Notes: generated by a model from the sequence alone, not told the origin. A stretch of 64,000 nucleotides of DNA from Collinsella sp. AM34-10 (GCF_003469185.1 NZ_QSIL01000007.1:382-64381); one strand, 5' to 3'. Shown: positions 26,801-35,982, counted from the first letter of the stretch. Program-made: numbers and translations.

Positions 26801-26978
26801 AGGTCTAATATTTTTCCGAGAAGTGAACGAGCAGAATCGGACCCCTGAAGCATCGACACTTTGAGGATGCCGTTTCCTGCGGTTTCGATGCTGGAATCCT
26901 GCGATTTTGCGGCCAAAAAATGCGGATGGTTCGGGGGTCCAAAAACAGGCGTTCACTTCTCGGAAAAGTATTAGACCT
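26801..26978. mobile_element. MITE-like element, copy 1 (178 bp)
   Basis: The element has 29-bp terminal inverted repeats (starting AGGTCTAATATTTTTCCG, ending CGGAAAAGTATTAGACCT), 28 of 29 bases matching. Inside lie further inverted pairs: GGACCCC with GGGGTCC and AGCATCGA with TCGATGCT. A second copy of identical length is at 29880-30057. There is no transposase gene. No clear target-site duplication is visible at this copy. Confidence 0.8.
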
Positions 26979-26996
26979 TGATTCGCGCGGGTGCCC

Positions 26997-28292
26997 CTAC
27001 CGCGGCAGGCGAATCGTAAAGCGGCTGCCGACGCCCTCGACCGAGGTCACGCCAATGACGCCGCCATGGCTATCGACAATCCACTTGGCAATGGCGAGCC
27101 CCAGGCCCGAGCCCTGCGCGCCGGCATCGCGTGCGTTATCGGCTCGGTAGAACCGTTCAAACGCGTGAGCTGCGGATTCCTGGTTCATACCGATACCCTC
27201 GTCCTCAACACTTATGTCGATCGTGCCCATGCCCGCATCGGGCGTTATACCAAATGTGACGGTCGTGCCTGCGTCCGAATACTTGGCGGCGTTTTGCACG
27301 ATCACGCGCAGAGCCTGCTTCGCGAGCGCCACGTCAACGGGCGCGTCGCAGCGCGGGTCGCTGGCAAACGCAGCGTCAAAAGCCAGCCGATATGTGTGCC
27401 CGGCATCAATCATCTGCGATTCCTCGCACACCTCGCCGACCAGTGCAGCCAGGTTGGTATTCACGCGCCGCAGCACGGTGCGGCCGGCATCTCCGCGTGC
27501 CAAAAACAGCAGTTGTTCCACGAGCTCCTGCATGTGCTCGCTTTCGGCCTTGAGCGAGGCGATGGACTCTGCCAGCACGGCCGGGTCGTCTTTGCCCCAG
27601 CGGTCGAGCATGTTTACGTAGCCCTGAATTACCGCGATGGGCGTGCGCAGCTCGTGACTCGCATCGTTGACAAAGCGCATCTGCTGCAGCTTGGCCTCTT
27701 GCATCTGGCGCAGCAGGCGGTTGAGCGCGACCTCGATGCTCGCCAGGTCGGCGTCGCCAGTGGTGACGCTCGGCGAATCGACGCTTGCTCGCTCGATGGC
27801 CTGCTCCAGCGTTTCCATCTTGCCGCCGGAGAGCTGCATGCGGCCGAGCTCGTCCACGCGCAAAGCCAGGTCGTTGAGCGGCGCCATGGTGCGGCGCACG
27901 CGCCTCGCGCCGCCGAGCATGTTGAGCACGCTGATGACCTGCCAACCCACAACGACAAGGTAGAGAGGCCATAGCGTGACGAGGTCCTGCGCGAGGGGGA
28001 AGGTCTTGCTGGTGCGCGCAAGCTCGACGGTGTAGGTGAGCGTTGTCAGGTCCCAGCCGCGCGCGGGCGTCAGCGACATGCCGTGAACGGTGGCGCCGGG
28101 AATCCAGCCTGCGGTAAACGCGCTGTCGGGCAGCGTCTGGTTGTATCCATAGACGAGGATCGCCGCCGCAATCACCACCAGCAACAGATCGAGCCAGACG
28201 TAGCTCACCAAGCGGCGCCACATGTAGCTCCAGTTGATGGCGCGGGCGATGGAGGTGACGCGCTTGGTCTCGGCGTTACGCGCGACAGACAT
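26997..28292 (-). CDS. Sensor histidine kinase
   Basis: A 431-residue kinase taken from Met at 28292 (MSVARNAETKRV). There are two membrane helices (near 30-52 and 115-135) with an extracellular loop of about 60 residues between them, then a HAMP-like segment. The phospho-His lies in NDASHELRTPIAV; the ATPase part has the N box VIVQNAAKYS, DEGIGMN and GSGLGLAIAKWIVDSHGG. It overlaps the 3' end of the upstream response regulator gene by 17 bp. The signal sensed is unknown. Confidence 0.92.
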   Translation of the reverse strand: MSVARNAETKRVTSIARAINWSYMWRRLVSYVWLDLLLVVIAAAILVYGYNQTLPDSAFTAGWIPGATVHGMSLTPARGWDLTTLTYTVELARTSKTFPLAQDLVTLWPLYLVVVGWQVISVLNMLGGARRVRRTMAPLNDLALRVDELGRMQLSGGKMETLEQAIERASVDSPSVTTGDADLASIEVALNRLLRQMQEAKLQQMRFVNDASHELRTPIAVIQGYVNMLDRWGKDDPAVLAESIASLKAESEHMQELVEQLLFLARGDAGRTVLRRVNTNLAALVGEVCEESQMIDAGHTYRLAFDAAFASDPRCDAPVDVALAKQALRVIVQNAAKYSDAGTTVTFGITPDAGMGTIDISVEDEGIGMNQESAAHAFERFYRADNARDAGAQGSGLGLAIAKWIVDSHGGVIGVTSVEGVGSRFTIRLPR

Positions 28293-29061
28293 AGCCCACC
28301 CCGCGCACAGTTTGGATGATGCGGGCACCGCCGGCGTCTTCGATCTTGGCGCGCAGGTGCGCGATGTGTACGTCGACGTTGTTGGTGTCTCCTACGTATT
28401 CGTAGCCCAGTGCCTCGTGCACGATGCGCTCGCGCGTGAGCACGGTGCCGGCATGTGCCATAAGCAGGGCGAGGACGTCGAACTCGCGGGCCGTGAGCGC
28501 GATGGGCGAGCCGCCGACCGTGACTTCGCGGCGGTCGGGGTCGAGCGCAACCGAGCCCACGGTGAGCGTGGCAGGGGAGGGTGAAGCGGAGGCCTGGGTC
28601 GAGTTGCTGGCCGGGGGAATCGCAACGGCGCTCTCGCCCGCGCCGCCCGCCATACCCGCCCTGACGCCGGCGCCGCCAACGCCCGAAGCCGTCCGCACGG
28701 CCTCCGAGCGCTTCAGCGCCACACGGATCCGTGCGAACAACTCCTCAATCGCAAACGGCTTGGTCAGGTAATCGTCAGCGCCGGCATCGAGCCCGGCCAC
28801 CTTGTCCATCACAGCATCGCGCGCGGTGACCATGATCACCGGCACGTCCTTGTGCTTGCGAACACGCCGCAGGACCTCCATGCCGTTGAGCTGCGGCAAC
28901 AGCACATCGAGCAGAATCAGATCGTAGTCGCGCTCCAGCGCCAGGTCAACGGCGGTGCGGCCATCGGCGGCGTGCTCCACCTGGTAGCCCTCGTGCTCCA
29001 GTTCGAGCGTCACAAAGCGGGCGATTTTCTCCTCGTCCTCTACGATAAGGATCCGTGCCAT
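28276..29061 (-). CDS. OmpR-family response regulator
   Basis: A 261-residue two-domain regulator. The receiver (1-120) begins MARILIVEDEEKIARF, with phospho-acceptor Asp52 in LLDVLLPQLNG and Lys in YLTKPFAIEEL. The winged-helix DNA-binding domain lies at about 165-258, ending in IQTVRGVGYVCRA. The linker near 122-165 is unusually long and rich in Gly, Ala and Ser. It pairs with the histidine kinase downstream, which it overlaps. Confidence 0.93.
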   Translation of the reverse strand: MARILIVEDEEKIARFVTLELEHEGYQVEHAADGRTAVDLALERDYDLILLDVLLPQLNGMEVLRRVRKHKDVPVIMVTARDAVMDKVAGLDAGADDYLTKPFAIEELFARIRVALKRSEAVRTASGVGGAGVRAGMAGGAGESAVAIPPASNSTQASASPSPATLTVGSVALDPDRREVTVGGSPIALTAREFDVLALLMAHAGTVLTRERIVHEALGYEYVGDTNNVDVHIAHLRAKIEDAGGARIIQTVRGVGYVCRA

Positions 29062-29079
29062 GCGTGCCCCCGTCTGCGA

Positions 29080-29622
29080 TTACTTGTCGTCGTTCAGATT
29101 TTGCTTGATGCCGTCCGCGGCATCGGCGGCGTGATCCATCAGGTTGTTGATGCTGCCGGGCACGTCGCCGTCGCTGTCGATACGGTAGCGCATGCCAAAG
29201 AACAGACCAATCAGCATCAGCCATATCGTGGCGCCCCAGGCAAACAGGGCGACGATGGGAATCAGGATGGGGATGTTGAGGATGATCGCATCGCGGCGCG
29301 TGGCGATAAACTTGGTGTCCAGGCTCAGGCGGAAGAGCTTTTTGAGGTACTCCCACACGCTGTCCATCTTCTTGGAGAAGTCGGTCTTTTCGCTCGACTT
29401 TTCGTAGGCGGCCTGCGCAGCGACCATCTCGGCCGAGGGCTCGTCGACCGGCGCGGACTCGGTGGCGGCGTGTGCCGACGTGGTCTGGGTCTTGCCCTGC
29501 GACTCGAGCCAAATGATGGCGTCCAGAACGTTGCCGTCGGCGGCGTCGAGCGCGGCCTTGGCGTCGGTATAGCTCACGCTGCACTTGGTGCGGATGGTTT
29601 CAACTTTTTCGAGGTCGTCCAT
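29080..29622 (-). CDS. DUF4342-type membrane protein with UBA-like N-terminus
   Basis: A 180-residue protein. Residues 1-45 (VETIRTKCSVSYTDAKAALD and DAIIWLES) look like a UBA/TS-N three-helix domain as in EF-Ts. Residues about 85-150 hold a membrane-associated domain with one or two hydrophobic helices (ILNIPILIPIVALFAWGATI). This fits the DUF4342 family, whose function is unknown. It lies 18 bp upstream of the response regulator and is probably co-transcribed, so it may be part of an envelope-stress response. Confidence 0.75.
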   Translation of the reverse strand: MDDLEKVETIRTKCSVSYTDAKAALDAADGNVLDAIIWLESQGKTQTTSAHAATESAPVDEPSAEMVAAQAAYEKSSEKTDFSKKMDSVWEYLKKLFRLSLDTKFIATRRDAIILNIPILIPIVALFAWGATIWLMLIGLFFGMRYRIDSDGDVPGSINNLMDHAADAADGIKQNLNDDK

Positions 29623-29879
29623 GACCTTTCCTTTCGTTCGATGGGCGCGACGCTGGGCGATTTGCCCGGGCGCGAGCGTTGCGTTCGGCGGCCTGCGTTG
29701 CGCGGTGCCGCCCCGCCCTTGGTCGAACTCTATAGTGCAGGTTATAGATTAAGCGATTCTTGAGCCAAGATTAACGTTGGATGAGTTTTTGGGTGGCGCG
29801 GAGGCGGGCGGGGGCAGAAAAGGCAGGTTTTGCGTGGCGTGAAGGAGGTGCAGTCTGATCTTTGGGACGGCTGACAGCG

Positions 29880-30057
29880 AGGTCTAATACTTTTCCGAGA
29901 AGTGAATGAGTGAAAACGGACCCCCGAAGCATCGACACTTTTCGGGTGCCGTTTCCTGCGGCTTTGATGCCAGAATCCTGCGTTTATGCCGTTGAAAAAT
30001 GCGGATGCTCCAGGGGTCCAAAAACAGACGTTCACTTCGCGGAAAAGTATTAGACCT
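29880..30057. mobile_element. MITE-like element, copy 2 (178 bp)
   Basis: Same length, ends and inner design as 26801-26978. The terminal repeats agree at 27 of 29 bases. The repeat can be extended outward by CG on the left and CG on the right (29878-30059). Confidence 0.8.
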
Positions 30058-30143
30058 CGATAGCAGGGGATGGTGGGCCGATGACAAAGTGGTGGCAGAA
30101 AAGGGGTACGCAAAGCACGCCGGTCATAGGGAATCAAAATCAC

Positions 30144-30178
30144 GTTGCAAAAGCATGAGAATATCCTACAATTGCAAC
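30144..30178 (+). promoter_or_regulatory. Promoter and operator of the AbiE-type pair, probably leaderless
   Basis: TTGCAA at 30145-30150 and TACAAT at 30167-30172 form a -35/-10 pair with a 16-bp spacer. The expected start site falls at or next to the ATG at 30179, so the mRNA would have no leader. GTTGCAA (30144-30150) and TTGCAAC (30172-30178) are inverted repeats overlapping both promoter ends, a fit for autorepression by the antitoxin. Confidence 0.6.
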
Positions 30179-30802
30179 ATGAAGTACTTTAGCAACATAA
30201 CGGCGATAAGCGAGCTTTCCGAGAGTGAGGGCGTGTTCACCACAGCCCAGGCGGCTCGTATGGACATCTCTCGAGATGCGCTGGCACACTCATGCCGCGT
30301 GGGGCGTCTTGAACGGATATGCCACGGCGCCTACCGGATGTCGGGCACGCAGCGCCGAGACACTGACGAGCTCAACGCTTTTTGGAAACTCACCAATCCC
30401 TCCCTTTGCGCGTGGGAGAGAAAACGCCAGTGGGATGGCATCGCCGTGAGCGGTACGACAGCGGCGAACCTACAGCAAATGGGCGATTTCTATCTGTCCC
30501 CCTACAGGATGACCGCGCCCATGCGCATCAATACGAGAAACGAATCCCTTTCTTTTGCAAAGCGCGAGATCGCTGAGCAGGACATCGTCTGGCTCGACGG
30601 CCTGCCGGTAACTAAACCCGAGCGCACGCTTGTTGATCTTTGCCTCGATTGCGAGGACCCCTCATTAATTATCGATGCCTATAACGACGCGCTTGGGCGA
30701 GGGCTCGAGATACAGCGGCTGAAAGATCTTGTAGAGGAGAACTCTAAAACCGCCAAACGACGCGAGTTGATGATGCCCTTGTTGACGGCGCTGAACGAGT
30801 AA
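30179..30802 (+). CDS. AbiEi-type antitoxin / transcriptional repressor
   Basis: A 207-residue protein with an N-terminal winged-helix-like part (FTTAQAARMDISRDALAHSC and ERICHGAYRM) and the C-terminal VTKPERTLVDLCL, the typical signature of type IV AbiEi antitoxins. In this family the antitoxin does not bind the toxin but opposes its effect and represses the operon. The product starts at ATG 30179, directly downstream of the -10 box. The toxin gene follows after 15 bp. Confidence 0.85.
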   Translation: MKYFSNITAISELSESEGVFTTAQAARMDISRDALAHSCRVGRLERICHGAYRMSGTQRRDTDELNAFWKLTNPSLCAWERKRQWDGIAVSGTTAANLQQMGDFYLSPYRMTAPMRINTRNESLSFAKREIAEQDIVWLDGLPVTKPERTLVDLCLDCEDPSLIIDAYNDALGRGLEIQRLKDLVEENSKTAKRRELMMPLLTALNE

Positions 30803-30817
30803 TGAAAAACGGAGGAC

Positions 30818-31708
30818 ATGGTGAAGTACAAAACACCTGCCGCACTGGAGATGGCTGTTAGGGATGCCGCAAGAGAATCGCCGATGGATACTAATCGGGC
30901 GATCGTCGGTTTCTACTTTCATCGCTTCCTATGTCGCGTTTTTTCAGAAGATGACGGCCGCTTTGTACTCAAGGGTGGCCAAAGCGTCCTGGCGCGAACA
31001 CTCGATGCGCGTGTCACAAGAGATATTGACTTGGTTGCTCAAGAGGAGAGCCTCGAAGAGGCTGTTGCCGATCTGGCGCGGGCGGCTTCGATTGATCTGG
31101 AGGATTTCGTTTCGTTTGTCTTTGATCGTGCAGAGCAGATCAAAAAAGAAGATGAGTATCGGTGTGGTGCGAAGGTGTGGTTCACCCCCTTTATGGGAAC
31201 CAAGAAGCTGCAGCCAATTTCAATTGACTTGGTAATTGATGAAGTGCGGGGACTTGAGCCTGAGGTTCTTGCGCCGATCGATCGTTTGAATATTGAGGGG
31301 CTCCCAGTCTGCGACTATCGAGTATGCCGAGTGGAGAGTGCCCTTGCAGATAAATTGCTCGCAATGGTAGAGATGCATGAGGGCCGTGCCTCTTCGCGAA
31401 TCAAGGATATAGTCGACATCTTGGTGTACGCGAAAACTTGCTTCGTCGATGGGACTACGCTTGTCGAGAGGGTCGAGAAAGAAGCATCTGCCCGCAAGGT
31501 GGCAATGCCGGAAGAGTTCGTGGCGCCTCTCTGGTGGAAACAAAATGGTTCTGCGCAGTACATAAAGATGGCGAGGCAGGCGGGGGTACTTGATCTCGCG
31601 GGGAACATTGCTGGGGCAGAAGGGGTCGTCAATCGGTTGTATACACCGTGCTTTAATCATTCGGCGAATGTGCGCAAATGGAATCCTCAGACCACGGGAT
31701 GGGAATAG
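30818..31708 (+). CDS. AbiEii-type nucleotidyltransferase toxin
   Basis: A 296-residue protein of the AbiEii/AbiGii family. FVLKGGQSVLARTLD and TRDIDLVAQE hold the GG and DxD residues of the nucleotidyltransferase core; RIKDIVDILVYAK follows later. Toxins of this family modify RNA (tRNA in MenT relatives) and can abort phage infection. GGAGG stands two bases before ATG 30818; a GTG at 30821 has better spacing. It is co-transcribed with the antitoxin. Confidence 0.88.
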   Translation: MVKYKTPAALEMAVRDAARESPMDTNRAIVGFYFHRFLCRVFSEDDGRFVLKGGQSVLARTLDARVTRDIDLVAQEESLEEAVADLARAASIDLEDFVSFVFDRAEQIKKEDEYRCGAKVWFTPFMGTKKLQPISIDLVIDEVRGLEPEVLAPIDRLNIEGLPVCDYRVCRVESALADKLLAMVEMHEGRASSRIKDIVDILVYAKTCFVDGTTLVERVEKEASARKVAMPEEFVAPLWWKQNGSAQYIKMARQAGVLDLAGNIAGAEGVVNRLYTPCFNHSANVRKWNPQTTGWE

Positions 31709-31717
31709 GCTAGATAG

Positions 31718-31756
31718 TTAAGCCGGCGGCAGGATTAGTTCCTGCCGCCGGCTTAA
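31718..31756. terminator. Strong hairpin between convergent genes
   Basis: TTAAGCCGGCGGCAGGA at 31718-31734 is perfectly complementary to 31740-31756 with a 5-nt loop. There is no T run, but the 17-bp stem between convergent genes suggests a two-way terminator. Confidence 0.6.
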
Positions 31757-31781
31757 GACGTTTCTACTGCCTATGTATGCG

Positions 31782-33215
31782 CTACTCACAGGCCTGGTCG
31801 ACCACCTGAGTAACGGCCTTCTTTGCGGCTTCGAGGTTGCGCTGGGCTTGGGCGACAGCGGCCTCGGCTTGTTTCTTGGCCCTTACGACCTCGGCAAAGC
31901 GATTGATGGATTCGCTATACTCGCGCGTACGCGGGTCGAGTGCTGGTGGGACTTCGATCTCGAACAGATCGGTAGGGCGGATGGCGTGGCTGTACTGATT
32001 GTCGGACAATACCTGCAAAACTATGGACCCATGGCCGTCGGTGAGGTACGCCGCGACCATCTCTGCATACACCATGCGCTCCTCGTCGGTCATCGTTGGA
32101 ATCGCCGGGCGAATGGCGGTGGTGTTGTGCGAGGCAACTAGATGCTGCTTTGCATCATCGATGCCGACCACAAGTAGGTTCGACGCGCCGTAACGACCGA
32201 GTATGCGCGGCATGACGATATCGCCGCAACGAAGCTCGTAACGAGCCAACACGTCTGGACTTACCTTTACAGGTTCGGAATCCAGCTCCGACGCGCCTTC
32301 CGCAACATCCTTGGGCAGCAAATAGCCGTTGCGGAAATCCTGAGATGAAATGCGGCGCACCTCGACAGCGTCGATGTCATCCGAGGTGGTGCTGTCTCGG
32401 GGCATAAACGGCACCACGCGCATAAAGCTGTCGCCGAGCGTTGCGCTGTAGTTTTGAGCTACGGAGATCAGGCCAACCCTGCCTTTGGAGAGCGCGGCGT
32501 GGTGTTGGAGTAGCTTGCGCGTTTCGAGCTCGACGGTTTCAATGGAAACCGTTTTGCGTGAGTCGCACTCGATGCCGCTCCAGTCAGGGGAGAAAGCCAA
32601 GGGAAGATTGGGGTAGCGAGCCCCGTCGGCAAACCGAAGGCGTGGCATGGGCGTGGCGGCATTGCGGAATGAAACGCTGCGATTTCCCGTCGACAATACA
32701 ATAAGTGCGTACATGCCGTGCATCGGAGATTCGGCGAGCGGGTGATATAGGACGCTTTCGACGAGCCCCTCGCGCAACAGAATCGCGCGTGCCTGCTCGG
32801 CGTTGTCCAAAGACTCGAACGGCAGCAGTACGGCGGCTCGAGTACGACCGGAGAGGGCTAGTGCATACAGGCACCAGAGATAGGCCTCCCAATCGCAGAA
32901 GCCCAGGTAGCCAGGCTCCAGATCATTAATGAGCGCCTCACATGCGCTGTTGATTTCGCGAAAACGTTTGCGAACGCAAGCTGTGGCATCGATAAACACC
33001 GGCGCCGCGTTGTCATTGCCCGTGTTCTGCTTGCCGGGCTCAAGTTCGCAAATATTAGGTACGCCGTTGCCGTTCAGCCTGAAGCATTCACGAAGCGCCT
33101 CGCAGCCGATGGCGCCAGGTAGGCGAACGGTGAGTAGGCGGCTGCCTTGTTCTAGGTTAAGCGCGCGCGAGAGGGCGGCGGCGGTGAGACGTGGCAATGA
33201 TGTTGTTTCACGCAT
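31782..33215 (-). CDS. HsdM/HsdS-like chimeric protein, no methyltransferase motif visible
   Basis: A 477-residue protein. The middle (AAVLLPFESL, LLREGLVESVLYHPL, ALIVLSTGNR) resembles the C-terminal part of type I N6-adenine methyltransferases. The C-terminal 200 residues (RCGDIVMPRILG, HAIRPTDLFEIEVP, then a coiled coil to the end) resemble one half of a specificity subunit. The catalytic NPPY/DPPY motif and SAM loop are not seen. It may bind DNA without methylating it or be a decayed fusion. AAAGGG lies 8 bases before ATG 33215. There is no HsdR nearby. Confidence 0.6.
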   Translation of the reverse strand: MRETTSLPRLTAAALSRALNLEQGSRLLTVRLPGAIGCEALRECFRLNGNGVPNICELEPGKQNTGNDNAAPVFIDATACVRKRFREINSACEALINDLEPGYLGFCDWEAYLWCLYALALSGRTRAAVLLPFESLDNAEQARAILLREGLVESVLYHPLAESPMHGMYALIVLSTGNRSVSFRNAATPMPRLRFADGARYPNLPLAFSPDWSGIECDSRKTVSIETVELETRKLLQHHAALSKGRVGLISVAQNYSATLGDSFMRVVPFMPRDSTTSDDIDAVEVRRISSQDFRNGYLLPKDVAEGASELDSEPVKVSPDVLARYELRCGDIVMPRILGRYGASNLLVVGIDDAKQHLVASHNTTAIRPAIPTMTDEERMVYAEMVAAYLTDGHGSIVLQVLSDNQYSHAIRPTDLFEIEVPPALDPRTREYSESINRFAEVVRAKKQAEAAVAQAQRNLEAAKKAVTQVVDQACE

Positions 33216-33504
33216 GTATAGAGCCCTTTCTTCTTGGTGGGCTATATAATAGCAGAAAAATTTAAAAATTTCTAATGACGAGAACAGCCTACTGTGCTAT
33301 CCTCGAAGCAATCCAAAACCAACTCAATACCAACTGCTTGATGCAATCGCTACACAGCCTTTAGGCAAACCGCGCTATCAAGCAGGGTGATTTCACTAAC
33401 GAAGCTGCAGGTTAGGTCGATTGTCATCATCCATACCTCAGAGCATTCTAAAACTTAGAACAGACTTACACCAAACACCCGAAACCGGATAGAAAGAAAC
33501 ATTC
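33216..33504. other. Divergent AT-rich intergenic region
   Basis: GCTATATAATAGC at 33241-33253 gives -10-like hexamers on both strands, and an AT-rich stretch follows at 33254-33274. It probably holds promoters for the minus-strand chimeric gene and for the plus-strand cluster starting at 33505. No gene is visible. Confidence 0.5.
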
Positions 33505-34422
33505 ATGAAGAAACGGGACAACATCTACGAGGCATTCCTCAGTGCGATCGACGAGGATCTCCGCGACATGTGCGAAATGAACGGAAAGGTAGAACGGTCT
33601 CTTCCGTGTCCGTACTGCGGCGAGAAGAACGTCGAGCGCCTGGCCAAATCGCTCGTTGGCGTGCTGGAAGAGCGCTCGCCCGATATTCCCGGGCTGGTGC
33701 CCGAGCAGTATCGAGCCGATGTACACGAGGCCCGCGAACTTTTGACTGCCGCGACACTCGCTTTGCTGCCACTGTATTTTCCCCCGCGCGATAGCCGCAT
33801 AGGCAGTGTAGCGACTGTGGTGAGTATGTTTAGGCACGGGCGTACTGCGGACTTTAAATCGGCTGGTGTTCTCTTGTTCGAGGAAGTTGCGACAGGGATG
33901 AAGTACAGCACCAAGCAGGGTGCCTATATCCCGTCCTCCTTCGTGCGCCATACCGATGGCAGAAAGCCATGCGACCGGCTGCACCGCGATGGATCGCGTG
34001 GCTTTACGGCGGATGAAGATGATGCCGTCATGTTTTATAAGCGCTACCTCAAGGTGCAGCGACGCGTGTTCGATACGAGTCCGCGTTTCAACTTTGAGTT
34101 ATGCGTCAAACGCCCGTTTGAGGCACTTTTGGACGAACGACACACTTTTTATTACATGGAGGAAAAGATGGAAATCGATTTGACCAACAAAGTACACGGA
34201 CTCGAAAATCGCTATCTCCTCAATATCAAGCATCATAAAGATTACGACCTGCTTGACAAGCTGATGATCCATGCACTGCTTGCGTACCTGGGCGACACAA
34301 CGGTCTCAACTGCTGCTCGCGAGAGTTATCTGGCGCAGGCCGAGCGCCTGATCGGTCACGCGACCAAGTCGCCGCACTCGGCACAGCTCAATGAGGACGA
34401 CGGCGACGATCGCATTGCTTAA
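33505..34422 (+). CDS. Unknown protein with a CPYCG zinc-finger-like motif
   Basis: A 305-residue protein. Near residue 35 is CPYCGEKN, a half zinc ribbon; no second Cys pair is obvious nearby. The central part (SMFRHGRTADFKSAGV, MEEKMEIDLTNKVHGLENRY) shows no known fold to me. The C-terminus is acidic. It is the first gene of a five-gene plus-strand cluster and lies 37 bp upstream of the VirD4-like ATPase. AGAAAGAAAC precedes the ATG, a poor ribosome site. Confidence 0.75.
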   Translation: MKKRDNIYEAFLSAIDEDLRDMCEMNGKVERSLPCPYCGEKNVERLAKSLVGVLEERSPDIPGLVPEQYRADVHEARELLTAATLALLPLYFPPRDSRIGSVATVVSMFRHGRTADFKSAGVLLFEEVATGMKYSTKQGAYIPSSFVRHTDGRKPCDRLHRDGSRGFTADEDDAVMFYKRYLKVQRRVFDTSPRFNFELCVKRPFEALLDERHTFYYMEEKMEIDLTNKVHGLENRYLLNIKHHKDYDLLDKLMIHALLAYLGDTTVSTAARESYLAQAERLIGHATKSPHSAQLNEDDGDDRIA

Positions 34423-34459
34423 CAACCACTAACGCCACGGACAAGAAAGGGGTCACGCC

Positions 34460-35944
34460 ATGCCAGTCATCAAGATGTACGGCTACGAGGCCGCGCAGCA
34501 AACGGAGTATCAGACCAAGAAGTGGGCGACTAAGGAGGAGATGCGGGCACTGTCGTCCGGCGATGAGCAGCGCGACGTGATCCTGGCGCAGGGTGCCACG
34601 GTGGCGTTCTACGAGGACGACAAGCATTGGGAGACGAGTGTGTCCAACAATGTTTTTGCCTTTGGAGGTACCGGCAGCGGCAAAACGGCGAGTTTCATTT
34701 TGCCCAACCTGCTCAATCACCACGAATGCTGTTATGTGGTCACAGACACCAAGGGTGAGCTGCTGCGCCGTACGGGGAAAGGCTTTGAAGAGGACGGCTA
34801 CGAGGTAACGGTTCTCGATACTGTTAATCCCGAGCAGTCGGCCGGATACGACCCTCTGCGTTACGTGATGGATGTCGAGGATATCCCCACCACAGTGGCG
34901 GCAATCATGGAGGGGGTCGATCCTGACGGCCGTAGCCTTAGGTATGATCCGTTCTGGAATAACGCGAGCGATCTGCTGCTTCGAGCGATTGTTGGAATCC
35001 TGTTCCTCCTGGAGACCCTTGCCGGCACCCTTACGCCGGGTGAGGACCCCAATGCCCCGCGCCGCTACCTTAAGATGAACAACGTCTTTAAACTGGCTGC
35101 GCTCATCAAGGTTACGGGAGATGGTGAGGGGCGATTCCCGTTGGACTACCTTGTAGAAGAGGTGGAGTCCAGGGAGTTTCTCGATAAGTTTGGTGCGGAG
35201 AACGCTGATCTGTATGGCGTTGAGCAGTATCGCGATTTTCGAGGTGCGGCAGATAGGACGCTTAAGAGTATTCTGATCACGCTCAATGCAACTATCTCGC
35301 GGCTTAAGACGCCTCAGCTCATGCGCGTTTTTGAGAATGACGAGATGCGTCTTGATCGTATTGACGAGGGCAAGCGCATGATCGATCTTAAGGTGAGCGA
35401 CAACGATTCGGCTAATGCATGGCTTGCGAACGTTGCCCTTAAGCAGCTGTTTAACCTTGCCCAGCGCCGTGCCGATGCCAGCCCCAGCGGCCATTTGCAG
35501 CGTCGCGTGCAGTTTGTGCTCGATGAGTTTCCCAATGTGGGCCGCATCCCCGATTTTGAGCGCAGCATTGCGACTGTGCGCAGTCGCGGCATTAGCTTTT
35601 TGATGTGTGCGCAATCGCTGAGCCAGCTCGATGTCGTGTACGGCAAATCCACGGCGCTTACCATCCTCGATAACTGCGATAGTTTGGTCTATATGGGCGG
35701 CGGCAGCAACATCGCGACGCAGAACTACATAAGCGAACTGTGTGGCGAGTCGGTTTTGGGCACCAAGTACGTGGGCGCCGAGCGCACTGCCGTAGATGTG
35801 CGCGGTTGCGTGATGACCCCAGGCGAGGTTGGGCTTATGCCCCGCACCGATTGCCTGGTCAAGGTGACCGGCATGCGTCCCTTCCGCGCCAAGAAGTACT
35901 TTTGCGCCGATCATCCCAATGCTGCCAAGTGGCTGAGGGATTAG
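34460..35944 (+). CDS. VirD4/TraG-like coupling ATPase
   Basis: A 494-residue member of the type IV coupling-protein family. Walker A is FAFGGTGSGKTASFILPN (near 68-85), Walker B VQFVLDEFPNVGRIPDFE, and LMCAQSLSQLD is the typical motif 3. No N-terminal membrane helices are seen, so it is the soluble form. Coupling proteins pump DNA or protein through type IV secretion systems, but no relaxase, VirB4 or pilus gene occurs in this window. It may be from a decayed element or have another job. AAGAAAGGGG precedes ATG 34460. Confidence 0.85.
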   Translation: MPVIKMYGYEAAQQTEYQTKKWATKEEMRALSSGDEQRDVILAQGATVAFYEDDKHWETSVSNNVFAFGGTGSGKTASFILPNLLNHHECCYVVTDTKGELLRRTGKGFEEDGYEVTVLDTVNPEQSAGYDPLRYVMDVEDIPTTVAAIMEGVDPDGRSLRYDPFWNNASDLLLRAIVGILFLLETLAGTLTPGEDPNAPRRYLKMNNVFKLAALIKVTGDGEGRFPLDYLVEEVESREFLDKFGAENADLYGVEQYRDFRGAADRTLKSILITLNATISRLKTPQLMRVFENDEMRLDRIDEGKRMIDLKVSDNDSANAWLANVALKQLFNLAQRRADASPSGHLQRRVQFVLDEFPNVGRIPDFERSIATVRSRGISFLMCAQSLSQLDVVYGKSTALTILDNCDSLVYMGGGSNIATQNYISELCGESVLGTKYVGAERTAVDVRGCVMTPGEVGLMPRTDCLVKVTGMRPFRAKKYFCADHPNAAKWLRD

Positions 35945-35982
35945 CCCTTGCAGCTTTGTGTACCCCATCTTGCATGTTTTGT

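Larger units (their letters stand above)
29623..30178. other. Intergenic region with MITE copy 2 and the AbiE promoter
   Basis: From 29623 to 29879 I see no gene, only the upstream region of the DUF4342 gene. The MITE-like element fills 29880-30057, and the inverted repeat and promoter of the AbiEi gene fill 30144-30178. Confidence 0.6.

Noticed and set aside
26720..26956. Open frames inside the MITE-like elements
   Set aside because: The two copies give different short frames, and the DNA is explained by nested inverted repeats.
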